Notes: generated by a model not told the origin, from the sequence alone. Numbered from the stretch's first letter, positions 42,807 through 54,117 are shown. The stretch is DNA of 64,000 nt from Dichetophora obliterata (GCA_963920525.1 OY986439.1:50657482-50721481), one strand, 5' to 3'. Translations and numbers: made by a program.

Positions 42807-44845
42807 GGCCGCATTCAGCGCAGACAACAGTTGACAACTGTTGTGTAAAAATTTGCTGAATGGTACAAATTTGGTAGCGCTAACTAAAACTGATAAAGTA
42901 GCGAACGCCTTTTAATCGAGGGAACAAATTCTATGCTACATGAACACAACTGTTTGCTTAACTGTCAGATGCTGTTACTGACGCTGTTAAATTAATAAAT
43001 GCAGAAAGAACGCAGCAAATTTAAGTGAGAAACCTTTGCAATTGAATTAAATATATCTATATATATAAAATGGAATGTGTGTTTGTTTATTTGTTTGTTT
43101 GTTTGTTTGTACCTTATAGGAGACCAAACCTCTGGACCGATCTTCCTGAAATTTTCACAGCATTTAACTGGGACTCTGGCATGATTAATAGGGTACTTTT
43201 TTCGACCACGCCTACTTTTACGCCCACTTTTTTAAAATTATGTAATTGCTCACATATGGTTTTTAACAGATTTACTTCAAATTGTATACACATTATACTC
43301 CAGGCGAGGTAGAAATAAACATTTCTTACGCCACGCCCCCTTTCACGCCCCTTTTCACAACAAATTTAAGTTTTAAACTTTTTGTTCTCTGTACAAATTT
43401 GTTCCTTCCAATGGGTTATTTTTTATTTGGTAGTATATTGCTCTAAATACTGTTAACGTCACTATATTACTATGAAGTACGCCCACTTCACCGCCCCTTT
43501 TTTAAATTCAGATACTTATTTTTACCACTAACAATGTTTGCTATACAAAATACTTTTTTTGTAATATGTATTTACCTAAAGTTTTATATACTTTTTATCT
43601 ACAGGTAAGGTAGCCATAGATTTTTTATTACCAAATCCCCCTTTTTCGCCCCATTTTACTTTAATTATAATTAATCTGCTTTCAATCTATATAAATAAAA
43701 ATGAATGTCTGTCTGTCTGTTTGTTTGTTTGTGCTTTATAGGAGGCCAAACCCTTGGACCGATCTTCCTGAAACTTTCACAGCATGTTACTATGACTCTG
43801 GAAAGAATAATAGGCTATATGAAGTTTTTATTGGACAAAGGGGCGTGGCACCACCCATATAACCCACAAATTTAAATCGCCATATTTTGGGCATTTTTTG
43901 ACCTACGTCGATGATTTTTGGTACATATGATATTGGCATAATTAGGAGTACGTACCAGGAGAAAAGTGGGTGGGACCACGCCCCTTTTTTGGAAAATTAA
44001 AAATCGTAATATAGTCTTAACTACCGGACCGATCGTCATTAAATTTTCACAATAGGATATTCTTACGAAATAATAAATTCTTGACTATATAAAGCTGTGA
44101 GTGGACAAAGGGGCATGGCCTCGCCCATATAACCCAAAATTTAAAATCGTCATATCTTGGGCATTTTTTGACCAACGACGTCAGTATTTGCTATATATGG
44201 TATTGGCATGAATAGAAATACGTACCAAAAGAAAAGTGGACGGAGCACGCCCCTTTGTTTGCGATATATTGGAGGCTGGACCTGTTAACCGATCTTAAAT
44301 TTTCACAGCGTGCAGCTTTGACTCAGGAATACTTATTACATGATAATATTTTTCGACCATGAATACTTCTACACCTCCTTTTTTACTACGTTTATTAACG
44401 GCTTTACCTCAAATTTAAAATACATATTAATTAAAATAGTGGGGTAGCCCCATTCTCTTTCTCCCACAACTGACTGCGAAACAGCTGATTGTGTAATTGC
44501 TGCTTTTTGATTGGTCTAAAAATAAAAAAGGGGGAGATGAAGCAAATTACATGCGGTTCAGTGCTGAATTCCAATTGGTTTACAACAAAAAAAGGGGCGA
44601 AGCATTGCAATAATTAAATTAAAATTAAATAAGTAAATTTTTGTAAATATATAAATTCTTTTAATTTTATTTTATAACGAGGGGAGTAGCGAAGCACACC
44701 GGGTTCAGCTAGTTAAATATACATAAAAATTAAATTGAATCTAACTTCTGACGTGAAGAGTAGCAACACATTCAGAGAAAAACATCGTGAACTAAGGTAG
44801 CGCTACCATTACAGTTCACAACAGTTGTCTGCGCTGAATGCGGCC
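42807..44845. mobile_element. TIR element with GGCCGCATTC ends, hosting a Helitron
   Basis: GGCCGCATTCAGCGCAGACA plus AC at 42807-42828 is perfectly inverted at 44824-44845. The TIR proper is 22 bp. Inside the right end, TTCAGAGAAAAACATCGTGA (44772) is shared with the MITE at 33039-33687. Flanks TAAT and TATA do not give a clean duplication. Outside the Helitron, roughly 380 bp of the element remain, with no transposase. Confidence 0.75.
43056..44712 (+). mobile_element. Helitron-like non-autonomous element (two 5' ends, one 3' end)
   Basis: It starts at TC in A-TCTATATATATAAAATGGAATGT and ends GGGTTCAGCTAG followed by T, with no target duplication, as Helitrons do. A second 5'-like end TCTATATAAATAAAAATGAA at 43686 is followed by the same phrases (AGGCCAAACC, GGACCGATCTTCCTGAAA). 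Two internal units of about 250 bp (GGACAAAGGGGC, GGGCATTTTTTGACC) begin near 43836 and 44104. (GTTT)n and (GTCT)n tracts follow each 5' end. The copy appears to be a tandem or head-in-head Helitron derivative. Confidence 0.78.
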
Positions 44846-44849
44846 TATA

Positions 44850-45380
44850 TCAACCAATTTATCTCTCATCGTTTATTTTCGCTTTTGTTCGCAAACGCAT
44901 ACTCCGAGTGTGCCAAAGCATCATCACGATCAAATCACCTCCATGGACACAAGCTACACATGATCTTCCCTGCAACCCCTTTCTCTAGCACACACGCGTC
45001 TTATGTTAGCTTGCAACCCTTCGACTTGTGTTCGATGTTTTACACAATATGTCATGAATAGTTTTTGCTTTCACAAATTTTATTCTGTGTTCTTGTTTTC
45101 ACAAAAAAATATTTTCGTCTTTTGCTTTAAGCGCGTCATATAAGCTTATCCAAAATAAGCCCTTCGATGCTGTGTTTTCTGAACCAATAGCTATCAAAAA
45201 CCATTAAGATTGTGATATGTGGAGCTATTTTTAGCTGTCGCTTAATATTTGATGTATTACTTTTCTCCACAAAATTAGACTTTAGACAAATTTTGTTTCT
45301 AGTGGAAACGAGGCTGAGACTTTGGTAAAAAAAACGCTCAGTAAATATATGCTAGCATATTTCATAAGAATTATCTTGAA
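44850..45380. other. Unassigned flank
   Basis: No ORF with a recognisable domain and no clear repeat boundary. Confidence 0.4.
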
Positions 45381-45381
45381 A

Positions 45382-45671
45382 AAGCATGAAATTGAAACAA
45401 AAATAATAAAAGGACACCAAGAAGCTAGAAAAGTTAGCAAGATATAAAGACTGTGATGCGATGCTATGCGATGCGATGCGATGCGATTCTAATAAACATT
45501 TTGAGTTAAGACGTGCTGCAAAATCGTCACGTCTTAGACATATCATGCTTGCAGCACGTCTTAACTCAAACAGCTTATTAGAATCGCATTCGCATCACAG
45601 TCTTTTCATCTAGCTAACTTTTCTAAAGCTTCTTGATGTCCTTTTATTATGTTTGTTTTAATTTCATGCTT
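45382..45671. repeat. Long hairpin with a GCGAT microsatellite in one arm
   Basis: The left arm 45382-45521 and right arm 45550-45671 are complementary over about 120 bp (for example GAGTTAAGACGTGCTGCA and its complement; AAGCATGAAATT and its complement). The loop is about 28 bases. The left arm carries an expanded GATGC/GCGAT run (about 45455-45487) absent from the right arm. No transposon-style ends or duplication were seen. Confidence 0.8.
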
Positions 45672-45882
45672 CGATACACTTGAGTGTTCATATGTTTGTA
45701 GTCAGTGTATAAATGTAGGCATAAAAAATAAAACAATAAACATCAAATTATCACACCTCATTTATACGACTCGTAAAGCGGATACTCTTGAGTATAAGAC
45801 ATTTTTATATTGAAATTACAGTACGACCTCGCTCAACGCAACCCTCGCTACACGCAACTCCTCGATAATCTCAACACCCAAA

Positions 45883-46137
45883 TTGTACGCAAAGTATAAA
45901 TTGCAACAAAACATTATTATATTTTGTTGCATATTGAATATTTATTATTATACAGAAGTGAGGTGCCGCCTGGATTTGAACTTTTCATGGGAAAAAATAA
46001 GGAAGAAAGTAATGTTGAGGTTTCAAATCCGCGGCATAAGTGCAGCTTACGGCCAACGCCATATCTTAACTATAAAAAAAGATGAAGTGAAAATAATGTA
46101 TTATAAAAAACATCAGTCTAAAAAACTAATGCAGTGA
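45883..46137 (+). pseudogene. pogo transposase N-terminal fragment
   Basis: The frame includes KIRKKVMLRFQIRGISAAYG then ILTIKKDEVKIMYYKKHQS. This resembles the pogo/CENP-B helix-turn-helix pattern (..RFE.G.S..AI...YGV...TI..IKK..). The match is weak and the frame has no proper start. Its placement just inside the pogo-like TIR is the main support. Confidence 0.4.
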
Positions 46138-46417
46138 AAGACAAAAAAAGCGATATAAATAAAAAGATTTTATAAAAATAAAAATGAAAAGACATTAAAA
46201 TCACTACTCGGCAAGCAAAATAAATAAAAAACACTCAGCAACCACCAACACACTCGCGCCGCTTGAGTGATACTGTCGCGAACCGTCGATTACACCGCTA
46301 TTGGAGCCTTATTGTTCTGCATTGTGACCTCTGAATCGTGTTTTTGTGCGGGCACTCTGCCTTCTGTGCTTCTCATTCTTCTTGTTTTCAATCACTCTGG
46401 TTGACTCTTCTAAACAA

Positions 46418-47386
46418 ATGACTCCCTCTCCTATGCTGACGCGTCAACATCGTGAACACCTTGCACCCCGCGCCATTAACAAAAGTGACGGTACTCCAAA
46501 GCAGGGAAGCAGCAGCAGTCCATCTTCGCTTAGTGCACAACTCTTGGCATTGGAAGAGCGGCTCAGGGCTAATGTCAAAGACGAGATAAATAGCTTGGAG
46601 AACCGACTGCGGCAGCACGCAGAAAATCTGTTTACACGTCTCTCAACCAATATTGAAAACAAGTTTGACAAATTGGAAAGCGAGGTAGCATCAATCCAGA
46701 CCCAAATCGTTGATAAATTTGCAGAGTACGATATAAAAATTCTCTTACTGGAAAATAAGGTGAATGCTCTCACATCACTCTGCGACGACCTCTCAAAAAA
46801 AATAGATGAAAATAACATCAATGCAATCGTCAACAACAATAACAACAACAGCAACAACAATAACAACATTAACAACATCAACAACAGCATTGACCATTCC
46901 TCGGATGCTATATTATTTGGGTTGGCGTACACAAGCGAAGAAAATCTTAAAGGTATTTTTAATCAAATCTGTCAATGCATAGATTTCCGATCGCCCCCAA
47001 TAAAGGACATTTTTCGAGTAAAGCCAAAAGCGGGTAATCTCAGCTCTTTGGTCGTCATAAAATTTTATACACCCTACGACCGCAATCGAGTGCTGAAGGC
47101 TTTCGGCGATTACAGAAGGAGATTTAAGAAGGCTGTTAATCTTAGAGATGCTGATATTGACTCGGACAATAATGTTTATATACATGAAAGCCTTCCAGTC
47201 GAGCCCAGAAAATTGCTTCAAGCAGCAATCTTATGTAAGCGCAAAAAACAACTTTTTAATGCATTTACTATCCGAGGTGCAGTTTTCGTCAGATTGCGTC
47301 AAGGCAGTGATATTGTTAAAATCAACAGTGCAAAAGATCTTGCAAATATCGTATGTGATGCTGTTGAGGGTGCTGGAAAGAACTAG
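46418..47386 (+). CDS. CR1-group LINE ORF1: coiled-coil RNA-binding protein
   Basis: The 322 residues run from the first ATG (MTPSPMLTRQHREH) to the TAG at 47384. A coiled-coil region with regular leucines (LSAQLLALEERL to NKVNALTSLCDDLSKKI, about residues 40-135) is followed by an Asn-rich low-complexity linker (NNNNNNSNNNNNINNINN, about 140-160). A C-terminal globular region follows with DIFRVKPKAG, LVVIKFYTPYDRNRVLKAF and VYIHESLPVEPRKLLQAAIL. That layout matches ORF1 proteins of Jockey/CR1-superfamily LINEs, which coat the element RNA. An upstream in-frame GTG at 46346 extends the frame but is unlikely to start translation. Confidence 0.78.
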   Translation: MTPSPMLTRQHREHLAPRAINKSDGTPKQGSSSSPSSLSAQLLALEERLRANVKDEINSLENRLRQHAENLFTRLSTNIENKFDKLESEVASIQTQIVDKFAEYDIKILLLENKVNALTSLCDDLSKKIDENNINAIVNNNNNNSNNNNNINNINNSIDHSSDAILFGLAYTSEENLKGIFNQICQCIDFRSPPIKDIFRVKPKAGNLSSLVVIKFYTPYDRNRVLKAFGDYRRRFKKAVNLRDADIDSDNNVYIHESLPVEPRKLLQAAILCKRKKQLFNAFTIRGAVFVRLRQGSDIVKINSAKDLANIVCDAVEGAGKN

Positions 47387-47578
47387 AGCAGTTCAGCTGT
47401 TTTGGTTTTTTATTTTTTATGTCATTTTATTATTTAATATTATTCGTATTCTCTTCGACTATGCTTCTCTTTCTTACCTTCATAAGCGCTTATTATTATA
47501 TGTTCTTTTATTTCCTCCATCTATCTTTTTTCTAAGTTTTCTTTCAAATGCTTTAAGTACAAATTATATTGGTCTACT

Positions 47579-50395
47579 ATGTCAATTGTGAATAGTTCTC
47601 TTAGTCATGCCAGCGAAAATCAGAAGACTATGATTGATGTCTTATGTAGCCAACACTCTGGACTTAGGATTGTGCATTTTAATGCAAGAAGTCTTAATAA
47701 CATTAAGATGGATTGCGTTAAACATGTATTTTCTGAATCAAATGTGGATATTATCTGTGTTTCAGAAACATGGTTTCATGTGGATGTTAGTGACTTCTTA
47801 GTAAATATTAAAAAATATAGGCTTCTTCGAAATGATAGATTGGATTGTAGAGGCGGTGGCGTTGCAATATACTGCAAAGAAAATTTAAATGTTAGAGTTT
47901 TGGGAAAATCGTGTGGATCGGATGTGGAATATCTAAATGTTGTAATATCAGACTGCAGAAGCAAGATTTTTCTGTCATGCGTATACAATCCCAATCGAAG
48001 CTGTAGCTTAGAGCCACTATTCACAGAACTTTCAAATTGTGCTATAGACTTCCAGCATTTTATTCTTTGCGGTGATTTTAACGTAAATCTTTTAGCTCAT
48101 GACCACCTATCTCATAAGTTTCATGATGATTTATGTGCAGTAGGACTGAATTTGGTTAATACAACAATGCCAACTCGGTATGCAAACAATGCCTATCCAA
48201 GCTTGTTGGACGTTTTTGTTGTATCTGACCTGTCGTCTATTATGCTGTTTGACCAAATTTCGTTTATTTCTGATCATGACCTCATTTTTTGCACCTTAAA
48301 CATAAATCTAACAAAACTTGCCACTGAAACTTCATTTCTATATCGTGACTACAGGTCGATTGATTACACATCTTTGTACCACAATTTGTCGCGAATAAAT
48401 TGGTCAGACTGTTGGTTTCTTGAATCAGTCGACGAAAAGTTAAAGTTTTTTATAGATAAAATTACAAATCTGTTTGATAATCATGTCCCTCTGCGTACTC
48501 GTCACGTAGCCAATAATTCTTGCCCTTGGTTTACACATTCTGTACAATCGGTTCTAAAAAAACGGAACAAAGTCTACACTAAGTGGAAACGAAATCCTAC
48601 TGCACAAAACTGGCAGAATTATAGGCAAGTTAGGAATGAAGCTACAAACGCCATTAGGATCTCAAAAAAGAGGTTTTTTTCATCAAAATTAAATCCTAAA
48701 CTACCTTCAAAACAGCTCTGGAGCAATTTAAAGGGCTTAGTAATATGCAACAAGGAATCTGAAGCGTGCCACATTGATCCTAACATATTAAACGACTTTT
48801 TTGTTGCTAATTCTACATCTATAGACACGCCTGATAATGGCGAGCATGTTTCTCATAACTTGCCATTTGAATTTCAGTTTAATACAGTTAGCGAGTTGGA
48901 TGTAGCGCGCTGCATAAAAAATATTAAATCAAATGCTACTGGTGCTGACAGTATCTCCGTAAAATTTCTGAAATGCATATTGCCTTATGTACTAAGTCCA
49001 CTTGTACACATAATAAACCACTGCTTTACAACTTCGAGATACCCTGAGATATGGAAAGTGGCGACAGTCATTCCTATTGCAAAAAAATCAAATGCTTCGG
49101 AACCATCCGATTTTCGACCGATAAGCCTATTGTCTTCAGTTTCTAAAGTATGTGAATCTCTCATGGCTGAACAAATTTCTCGTCATATAACTACTTTTGG
49201 CCTGATGTCTAAGCTGCAGTCAGGCTTTCGGCCCGGACATAGCTGCTCCTCTGCTTTAGTAAAAATTCTAGATGATATAAGATTGCCATATGATAGGGGT
49301 CATCTCAGTTTGCTTTGTCTATTAGACTTTTCTAAAGCGTTTGATACTGTAGACCATACTTTACTCTGTAAAAAACTTAATATTTACTTCGGATTTTCCA
49401 ATGCCTCGGTTCGGGTTTTGCATAGCTACTTGGATGGCAGGTCTCAAAGAGTCAGGGTAGGGAACAATTTCTCGCTTTACAAAAGAACCACGAGTGGAGT
49501 CCCACAAGGCTCTGTTCTTGGCCCACTTCTTTTCACCATGTTTATAAATGATGTCTTTAGTAAATGCAATCATGTAACCATGCATGCGTATGCTGACGAC
49601 TTACAACTGTATTTGTCTAGGCCACTTGGACTAGTTGAAGATTTAATTGAAAAAGTTAATGAAGATTTAAAAATAGTGGCAGAATGGGCGTATCTTAATA
49701 AACTGATGTTAAACCCTCTCAAATCGTATGTCCTACCGGTTTCAAAGACTGCATTTGAAAATCTAGATATTTCACCGATTCTCCTTAGTAACGTGCAGCT
49801 AAAATTCGTATGTAAGGCCACAAATCTTGGTTATAAAATAAATTCTTCTCTGTCTTGCGACGACCATGTTAACTCCTGCGTCAGTAAAATTTACTATGTC
49901 TTAAGAAATCTCCGAGTGACTGCAGATTTTGTACCTGTTGACATCAGAAAAAAACTAGTATTAACGCTATTACTGCCAATTATTACATACGCGGAAGTTG
50001 TCTATAGCAAAATGGACTCGAGATCTTTGCAAAAACTACAAGTTGCTTTTAATAACACTGCACGCTACGTTTACGGAATTAAAAGGTCTGATCACATTTC
50101 ACGCTTTACTTATCAGTTATTAGGCCGTAGCTTAACCAACTATCTTGAGGCAAGAAACTGCATTTTCCTGCATAGGATCATCCACTCGCGATGTCCAGAC
50201 TATCTTTTTGAGAAGCTTAAATTTTGTAGATCAAGTCGAAGCATGAACCTAATTATTCCTAAGTTTAATTTTCTTAACTCAAGTAGATTGTTTTTCGTTA
50301 GTGCAATAAGACTATGGAACTCACTGCCAAACAGCATTAAAAATGTTTCCAATAGTAGGTACTTTAAGCATTTAATTTTCGAGCACTTCTCTTAA
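47579..50395 (+). CDS. CR1-group LINE ORF2: endonuclease-reverse transcriptase
   Basis: The 938 residues start at ATG 47579. The AP-type endonuclease has NARSL (35-39), SETW with the catalytic E (62-65), GGGVAIY, GDFNV (165-169) and SDHDL (231-235). The RT has GADSISVKFLK, DFRPISLLS (511-519), QSGFRPGHSC, LDFSKAFDTVD (582-592), SGVPQGSVLGP (639-649) and the catalytic YADD (671-674). The C-terminus ends with RLWNSLPNSI, common in CR1-like ORF2 proteins. The enzyme nicks target DNA and primes reverse transcription there. All key residues visible to me are intact and there is no frameshift. Assignment within CR1/L2/Kiri relatives is not resolved. Confidence 0.92.
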   Translation: MSIVNSSLSHASENQKTMIDVLCSQHSGLRIVHFNARSLNNIKMDCVKHVFSESNVDIICVSETWFHVDVSDFLVNIKKYRLLRNDRLDCRGGGVAIYCKENLNVRVLGKSCGSDVEYLNVVISDCRSKIFLSCVYNPNRSCSLEPLFTELSNCAIDFQHFILCGDFNVNLLAHDHLSHKFHDDLCAVGLNLVNTTMPTRYANNAYPSLLDVFVVSDLSSIMLFDQISFISDHDLIFCTLNINLTKLATETSFLYRDYRSIDYTSLYHNLSRINWSDCWFLESVDEKLKFFIDKITNLFDNHVPLRTRHVANNSCPWFTHSVQSVLKKRNKVYTKWKRNPTAQNWQNYRQVRNEATNAIRISKKRFFSSKLNPKLPSKQLWSNLKGLVICNKESEACHIDPNILNDFFVANSTSIDTPDNGEHVSHNLPFEFQFNTVSELDVARCIKNIKSNATGADSISVKFLKCILPYVLSPLVHIINHCFTTSRYPEIWKVATVIPIAKKSNASEPSDFRPISLLSSVSKVCESLMAEQISRHITTFGLMSKLQSGFRPGHSCSSALVKILDDIRLPYDRGHLSLLCLLDFSKAFDTVDHTLLCKKLNIYFGFSNASVRVLHSYLDGRSQRVRVGNNFSLYKRTTSGVPQGSVLGPLLFTMFINDVFSKCNHVTMHAYADDLQLYLSRPLGLVEDLIEKVNEDLKIVAEWAYLNKLMLNPLKSYVLPVSKTAFENLDISPILLSNVQLKFVCKATNLGYKINSSLSCDDHVNSCVSKIYYVLRNLRVTADFVPVDIRKKLVLTLLLPIITYAEVVYSKMDSRSLQKLQVAFNNTARYVYGIKRSDHISRFTYQLLGRSLTNYLEARNCIFLHRIIHSRCPDYLFEKLKFCRSSRSMNLIIPKFNFLNSSRLFFVSAIRLWNSLPNSIKNVSNSRYFKHLIFEHFS

Positions 50396-51039
50396 CTCTC
50401 TTTTTCGTTCTGTTTTCTTTAAATTTTCCTTCAGTTCTTAAATCTTAACTCTGCTTCTCAACTAATTTTTTTTTTTTTTTCTCTCAAATTTTATTTTATA
50501 AACTGAGAAAGCAATTTAAAATATTAACATTTAATATCTCAATATTTATTTATAATTAAAATTTTTCTTGTTCAAAAACTAATGTATGTTAAAATTTGAT
50601 TTTAATTTGATATTAATATCTTGTTTAAATAATTCTGTATTTTTTTATAATTCTATATTTTGTCTTTATAATGTAAAATAATTCACAAATATTTTACTCT
50701 TATAAGTTGTTATGTATGCTATAAATGAGGCATGTAAAAGACTAAGTCTTAAATGTCAACATATTGTAACAAAATAAATACAAATAAATACAAATACAAA
50801 TACAAACAAAGTGCAGACCAAAATTTCCCAATTTTTAAAAAAATAAATTGAATAAAATGAAATTATGTTTCTGAACAAAAATTTTTCGATTCACTTTAAT
50901 TTGAATGTGTAGAAAATGCATATTTTTTTGGAAATAGGTCTATTGGCCAATATAAAATTTTTCCTCTGTTTTTGCAATAACCTCAGATTTCGCAATTGGC
51001 TTGAATTTAATTGGTTGCGTTGAGCGAGGTCGTACTGTA

Positions 51040-52365
51040 ATTCACAAAATTTTAACATTCTTCAGTTGCCCGCCTAAAAATTAATCAAAAACAAAATTAA
51101 TGAGCTAGCAAGCGTACACAATTATTACAGCTACGATAAAACTTTTAAGATATAAGTTCAATGTACTCCTAATGAAAATCTTTGAATAAAATGACGGTCG
51201 CAACGAAAAAACTGTTTGTTTGACAAAAATCATTTTTAATAAATCATTTCCTTGGCGCTTGGGGTCGTTAGTTACAGGGTGTTACTTTTTATTGGATTGG
51301 ACAAATTAAACACTTTTCTCATTATTTTTTGTGTGTATATAACTCTCTTACCTTTATTTATTTATAGTTTGCACTTAGTTTAATAATTATTTTAAGGTTT
51401 TTAAGCACTTTTTGTGTAAACCCTTTTTTGCGAAACGATCCCGATCTTGATTTCGATCATTTGACTCTACGGAGAACGGTTACTGAATGCACACGTGCAA
51501 AGCTTTTTTGCAATTTCTGAGATGTACTCATTAAAGCACCTGCCAAAGTCGATTTCGCAGAAACTGTCACTATTGCATGTGCTAGCAGAACCAGACGTAG
51601 ATAGGTTATTTTGCAATTAAAAGGTCGGAAGCAATTCTCTTTTCTTGAATGTAAAGAAATTTTATTTGAAAATAAACATAGATCTTATAATTTGCAGTAA
51701 CGTAATAAAAACTTACCACCAAAACACTTTCTTATATACCCATTTACAAAAACAATTATCAATTAAAAAATGCACAAATAAGTCCAATCAGAAATTTCAA
51801 TTTGAACAGAGGATTTGATTTCGTTAGATATTGCAACAAACGTTAGTGTTGCTAAAAAATCGACTATCAAATTGTGCAGCTCATCTTGCAATAAATATAT
51901 ATGTCAGAGTTACCAATACATTTAAATTTTCATAAACTTTTTTTAAAATAATAAATTCGTCAGCTCTAAGTTTGTAATAAAAAAAAATTAAGCTTCAATA
52001 AATACTAGTAGTATGTGGCCGAAATTCGACCAACTTTCCTTAGTTCCAATCGTTTTTTTCTCATTCTGAGGCGATGTCCTTGCTTTAAGAAAATGTGCTG
52101 TACTAAGAAAATCTTAAGTTTCAAATTATCGCAATAATTTTGATATCAAAATAGCCGAAATTTATTTAAAAGTATTATCTGTAAAAACATACAAAAAAAA
52201 AAAACTTTCGTACATTGTTATTTTTCTCAACCAGGACTTTTCATACAAAAATACGTTGTACTGAGAAAAGCTATAGCTTTCGAGATATCGTCATAACTTT
52301 GATGTCAAAATAAAGGGATTTTTTTTCAGAATTTACTATTTGTAAGAAATTTCACCATCACAACA
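51040..52365. other. Unassigned flank with a dispersed repeat
   Basis: The block 52035-52130 is the same family as 12440-12530. The rest, AT-rich, gave no ORF or element end. Confidence 0.45.
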
Positions 52366-52367
52366 TA

Positions 52368-54033
52368 CAGTCACTCACAGCTTATTTCGTTTGAACGTGC
52401 AATTGTATATGAAAGCACCATAACTCCTCTTTCTTATATTTAAGCTATAAATAATTTAGCGAAATAAAATTTTAATGTCTTGCTCATTCCAACTGTAAAA
52501 AAGTTTCAAAAATTTTTCGCTCTAAATGCTAGAGAGAAGTAGAAAAACACTAAATATATTGATTTACCGCACACAGCTTATTTCGTTTGTCGCGTAAGAA
52601 TTCGCTCTGAGAGTAAAATAACGGTATTTTCCAACTATGAAAAAAATGTTGGATTCTTCTTAAGTAGTAGATCACAGTCCAGAGCTAAATTAGTGTTACA
52701 TCACTGTTTTTCACAATGGGACGTCGTACATCTGTTGAACTTCGAGAAATTATTGTTAAACATTATAAAGAGGGGAAAACTCACAAAAAAATTGCTGAAA
52801 TTGTTAAACTGAGTGTATATACAGTGCAGTATATCATCCAACGCTACGTCCGTGAAAACCGCATTCTTGATAAAGGACGACGTGCTCCAAATAAGATATT
52901 TACAGAAAGCGATGAAAGGTGGATTATAAGAAAAATCAGAAAAAAATCCTACTTTAAGTGCTCAAAGCATAGCCAACGACGCTGAAAATTTATTGGGGAA
53001 AACCTGCAGTACGGAAACCATTCGCAGAATCCTAAGAAAAAATAATTTCCATGCCCGAACAGCACGGAACAAGCCATACATTAGCCCAAAAAATAAAAGT
53101 ATCAGGCTAGTCTTCGCCCAAGACCACGTCGGCATGGATGAATCGTTCTGGAATACTGTTATATTTGCCGATGAAAGCAAATTTAACTTATATGGGTCTG
53201 ATGGTAAGTCGCTTGTGTGGCGTAAACCTAAAACCCAGCTAGAACTAAAAAATTTAAAGAGTACAGTGAAACATGGCGGTGGTAGTGTCATGGTGTGGGG
53301 CTGTATGTCGGCAGCAGGCGTTGGAAATTTAGCCTTTATTGACACTACAATGGACAAAAAAGCATATTTGAAGATTTTGCAAGATAATTTACTCCAAAGT
53401 GCTGATAAATTGGGTATAAGACGCATCTTCAGGTTTTACCAGGATAACGACCCCAAGCACAAATCGAATGTGGTACAGTCATGGTTGATATGTAAGTGTC
53501 CTCACGTTGTTAAAACTCCTGCCCAATCGCCAGATCTTAATGTGATAGAAAATCTTTGGCATATTCTTGAGCTGAATATAAGAAAACACCCAATTACCAG
53601 CGCCAAAACCTTAAAATCAGCTTTAAAAACGGAATGGGAGAAAATTTCACCGAATTACACTCAGAAACTGGTTTCATCAATGAAGTCCCGATTACAAGCA
53701 GTAATAGACAGTAAAGGCTTACCAACCAAATACTAGTATTTGCCTTAGTCTTAATGAAAAACCTAAACTATGAATTTATTTTAAGTTTCTCTACCAAAAA
53801 CGAAATAAGCTGTGACTCCATAAGTTAGTAATGTCAAAGAGTTCTTATAATTTTTTTTATAATGACCAAAATTTTGATTAGTTTTTTTTTTATTATAAAT
53901 AAAAGCATTTAAACTTTATTCCCAATATTACTTTTTCCATTTGTTTTTGTTTGTGTAGATTTCTTGAGTTAGTGTAGATTTCTTGAGTTTTTTTGAATTG
54001 ACAGTGTCAAACGAAATAAGCTGTGAGTGACTG
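52368..54033 (+). mobile_element. Tc1-like element A with IR/DR-type ends
   Basis: TA flanks both sides (52366-52367 and 54034-54035). CAGTCACTCACAGCTTATTT plus CGTTTGA forms a 27-bp perfect outer TIR. An inner copy CACAGCTTATTTCGTTTG (52572-52589) has an inverted partner ACGAAATAAGCTGTG (53799-53813), giving the IR/DR arrangement of some Tc1 elements. The element is 1666 bp with one transposase gene. Confidence 0.92.
52716..53736 (+). pseudogene. Tc1 transposase (DD34E) with a single homopolymer frameshift
   Basis: The ATG at 52716 begins MGRRTSVELREIIVKHY, followed by helix-turn-helix motifs (KIAEIVKLSVYTVQYII). In the A7 run at 52940-52946 one extra A shifts the frame; one A fewer would join KIRKNPTLSAQSIANDAENL to GKTCSTETIRRILRKN. 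The catalytic domain is complete: FADESKF, YQDNDPKH and PDLNVIENLW, with 34 residues between the second D and the E. It ends GLPTKY at 53736. Apart from the frameshift no other defect is visible. A sequencing or assembly error in the A run is possible. Confidence 0.88.
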
Positions 54034-54117
54034 TATATGCACACATGTTACATAAAAAATGCTTATTGTAGGGTATCCGTAAAAGATAGCTAAAATGTCT
54101 CATGAACTTGTTGCATA

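Larger units (their letters stand above)
46200..50810 (+). mobile_element. CR1-group non-LTR retrotransposon, apparently complete
   Basis: A 5' leader of about 200 bp, ORF1 (46418-47386), a 192-bp spacer, ORF2 (47579-50395), a 3' UTR of about 370 bp and a short tandem tail of AAATAC units (50770-50806) are all present. Both ORFs are uninterrupted. The exact 5' boundary is not marked by a visible target duplication. It lies inside the pogo-like element. An intact two-ORF structure among many dead repeats suggests a recent insertion. Confidence 0.85.
45819..51037 (+). mobile_element. pogo-like Tc1/mariner element split by a LINE
   Basis: TA flanks both sides (45817-45818 and 51038-51039). CAGTACGACCTCGCTCAACG plus CAACC forms a 25-bp perfect TIR. 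CAGT...CCTCG..AACGC ends are typical of the pogo/Tigger group. The left portion encodes a degraded helix-turn-helix region; the rest is displaced by the CR1-group LINE (about 46200-50810). Confidence 0.82.

Noticed and set aside
54034..54117. The two Tc1 elements as one composite transposon
   Set aside because: Each has its own TA duplications and distinct TIRs, so they are two independent insertions.
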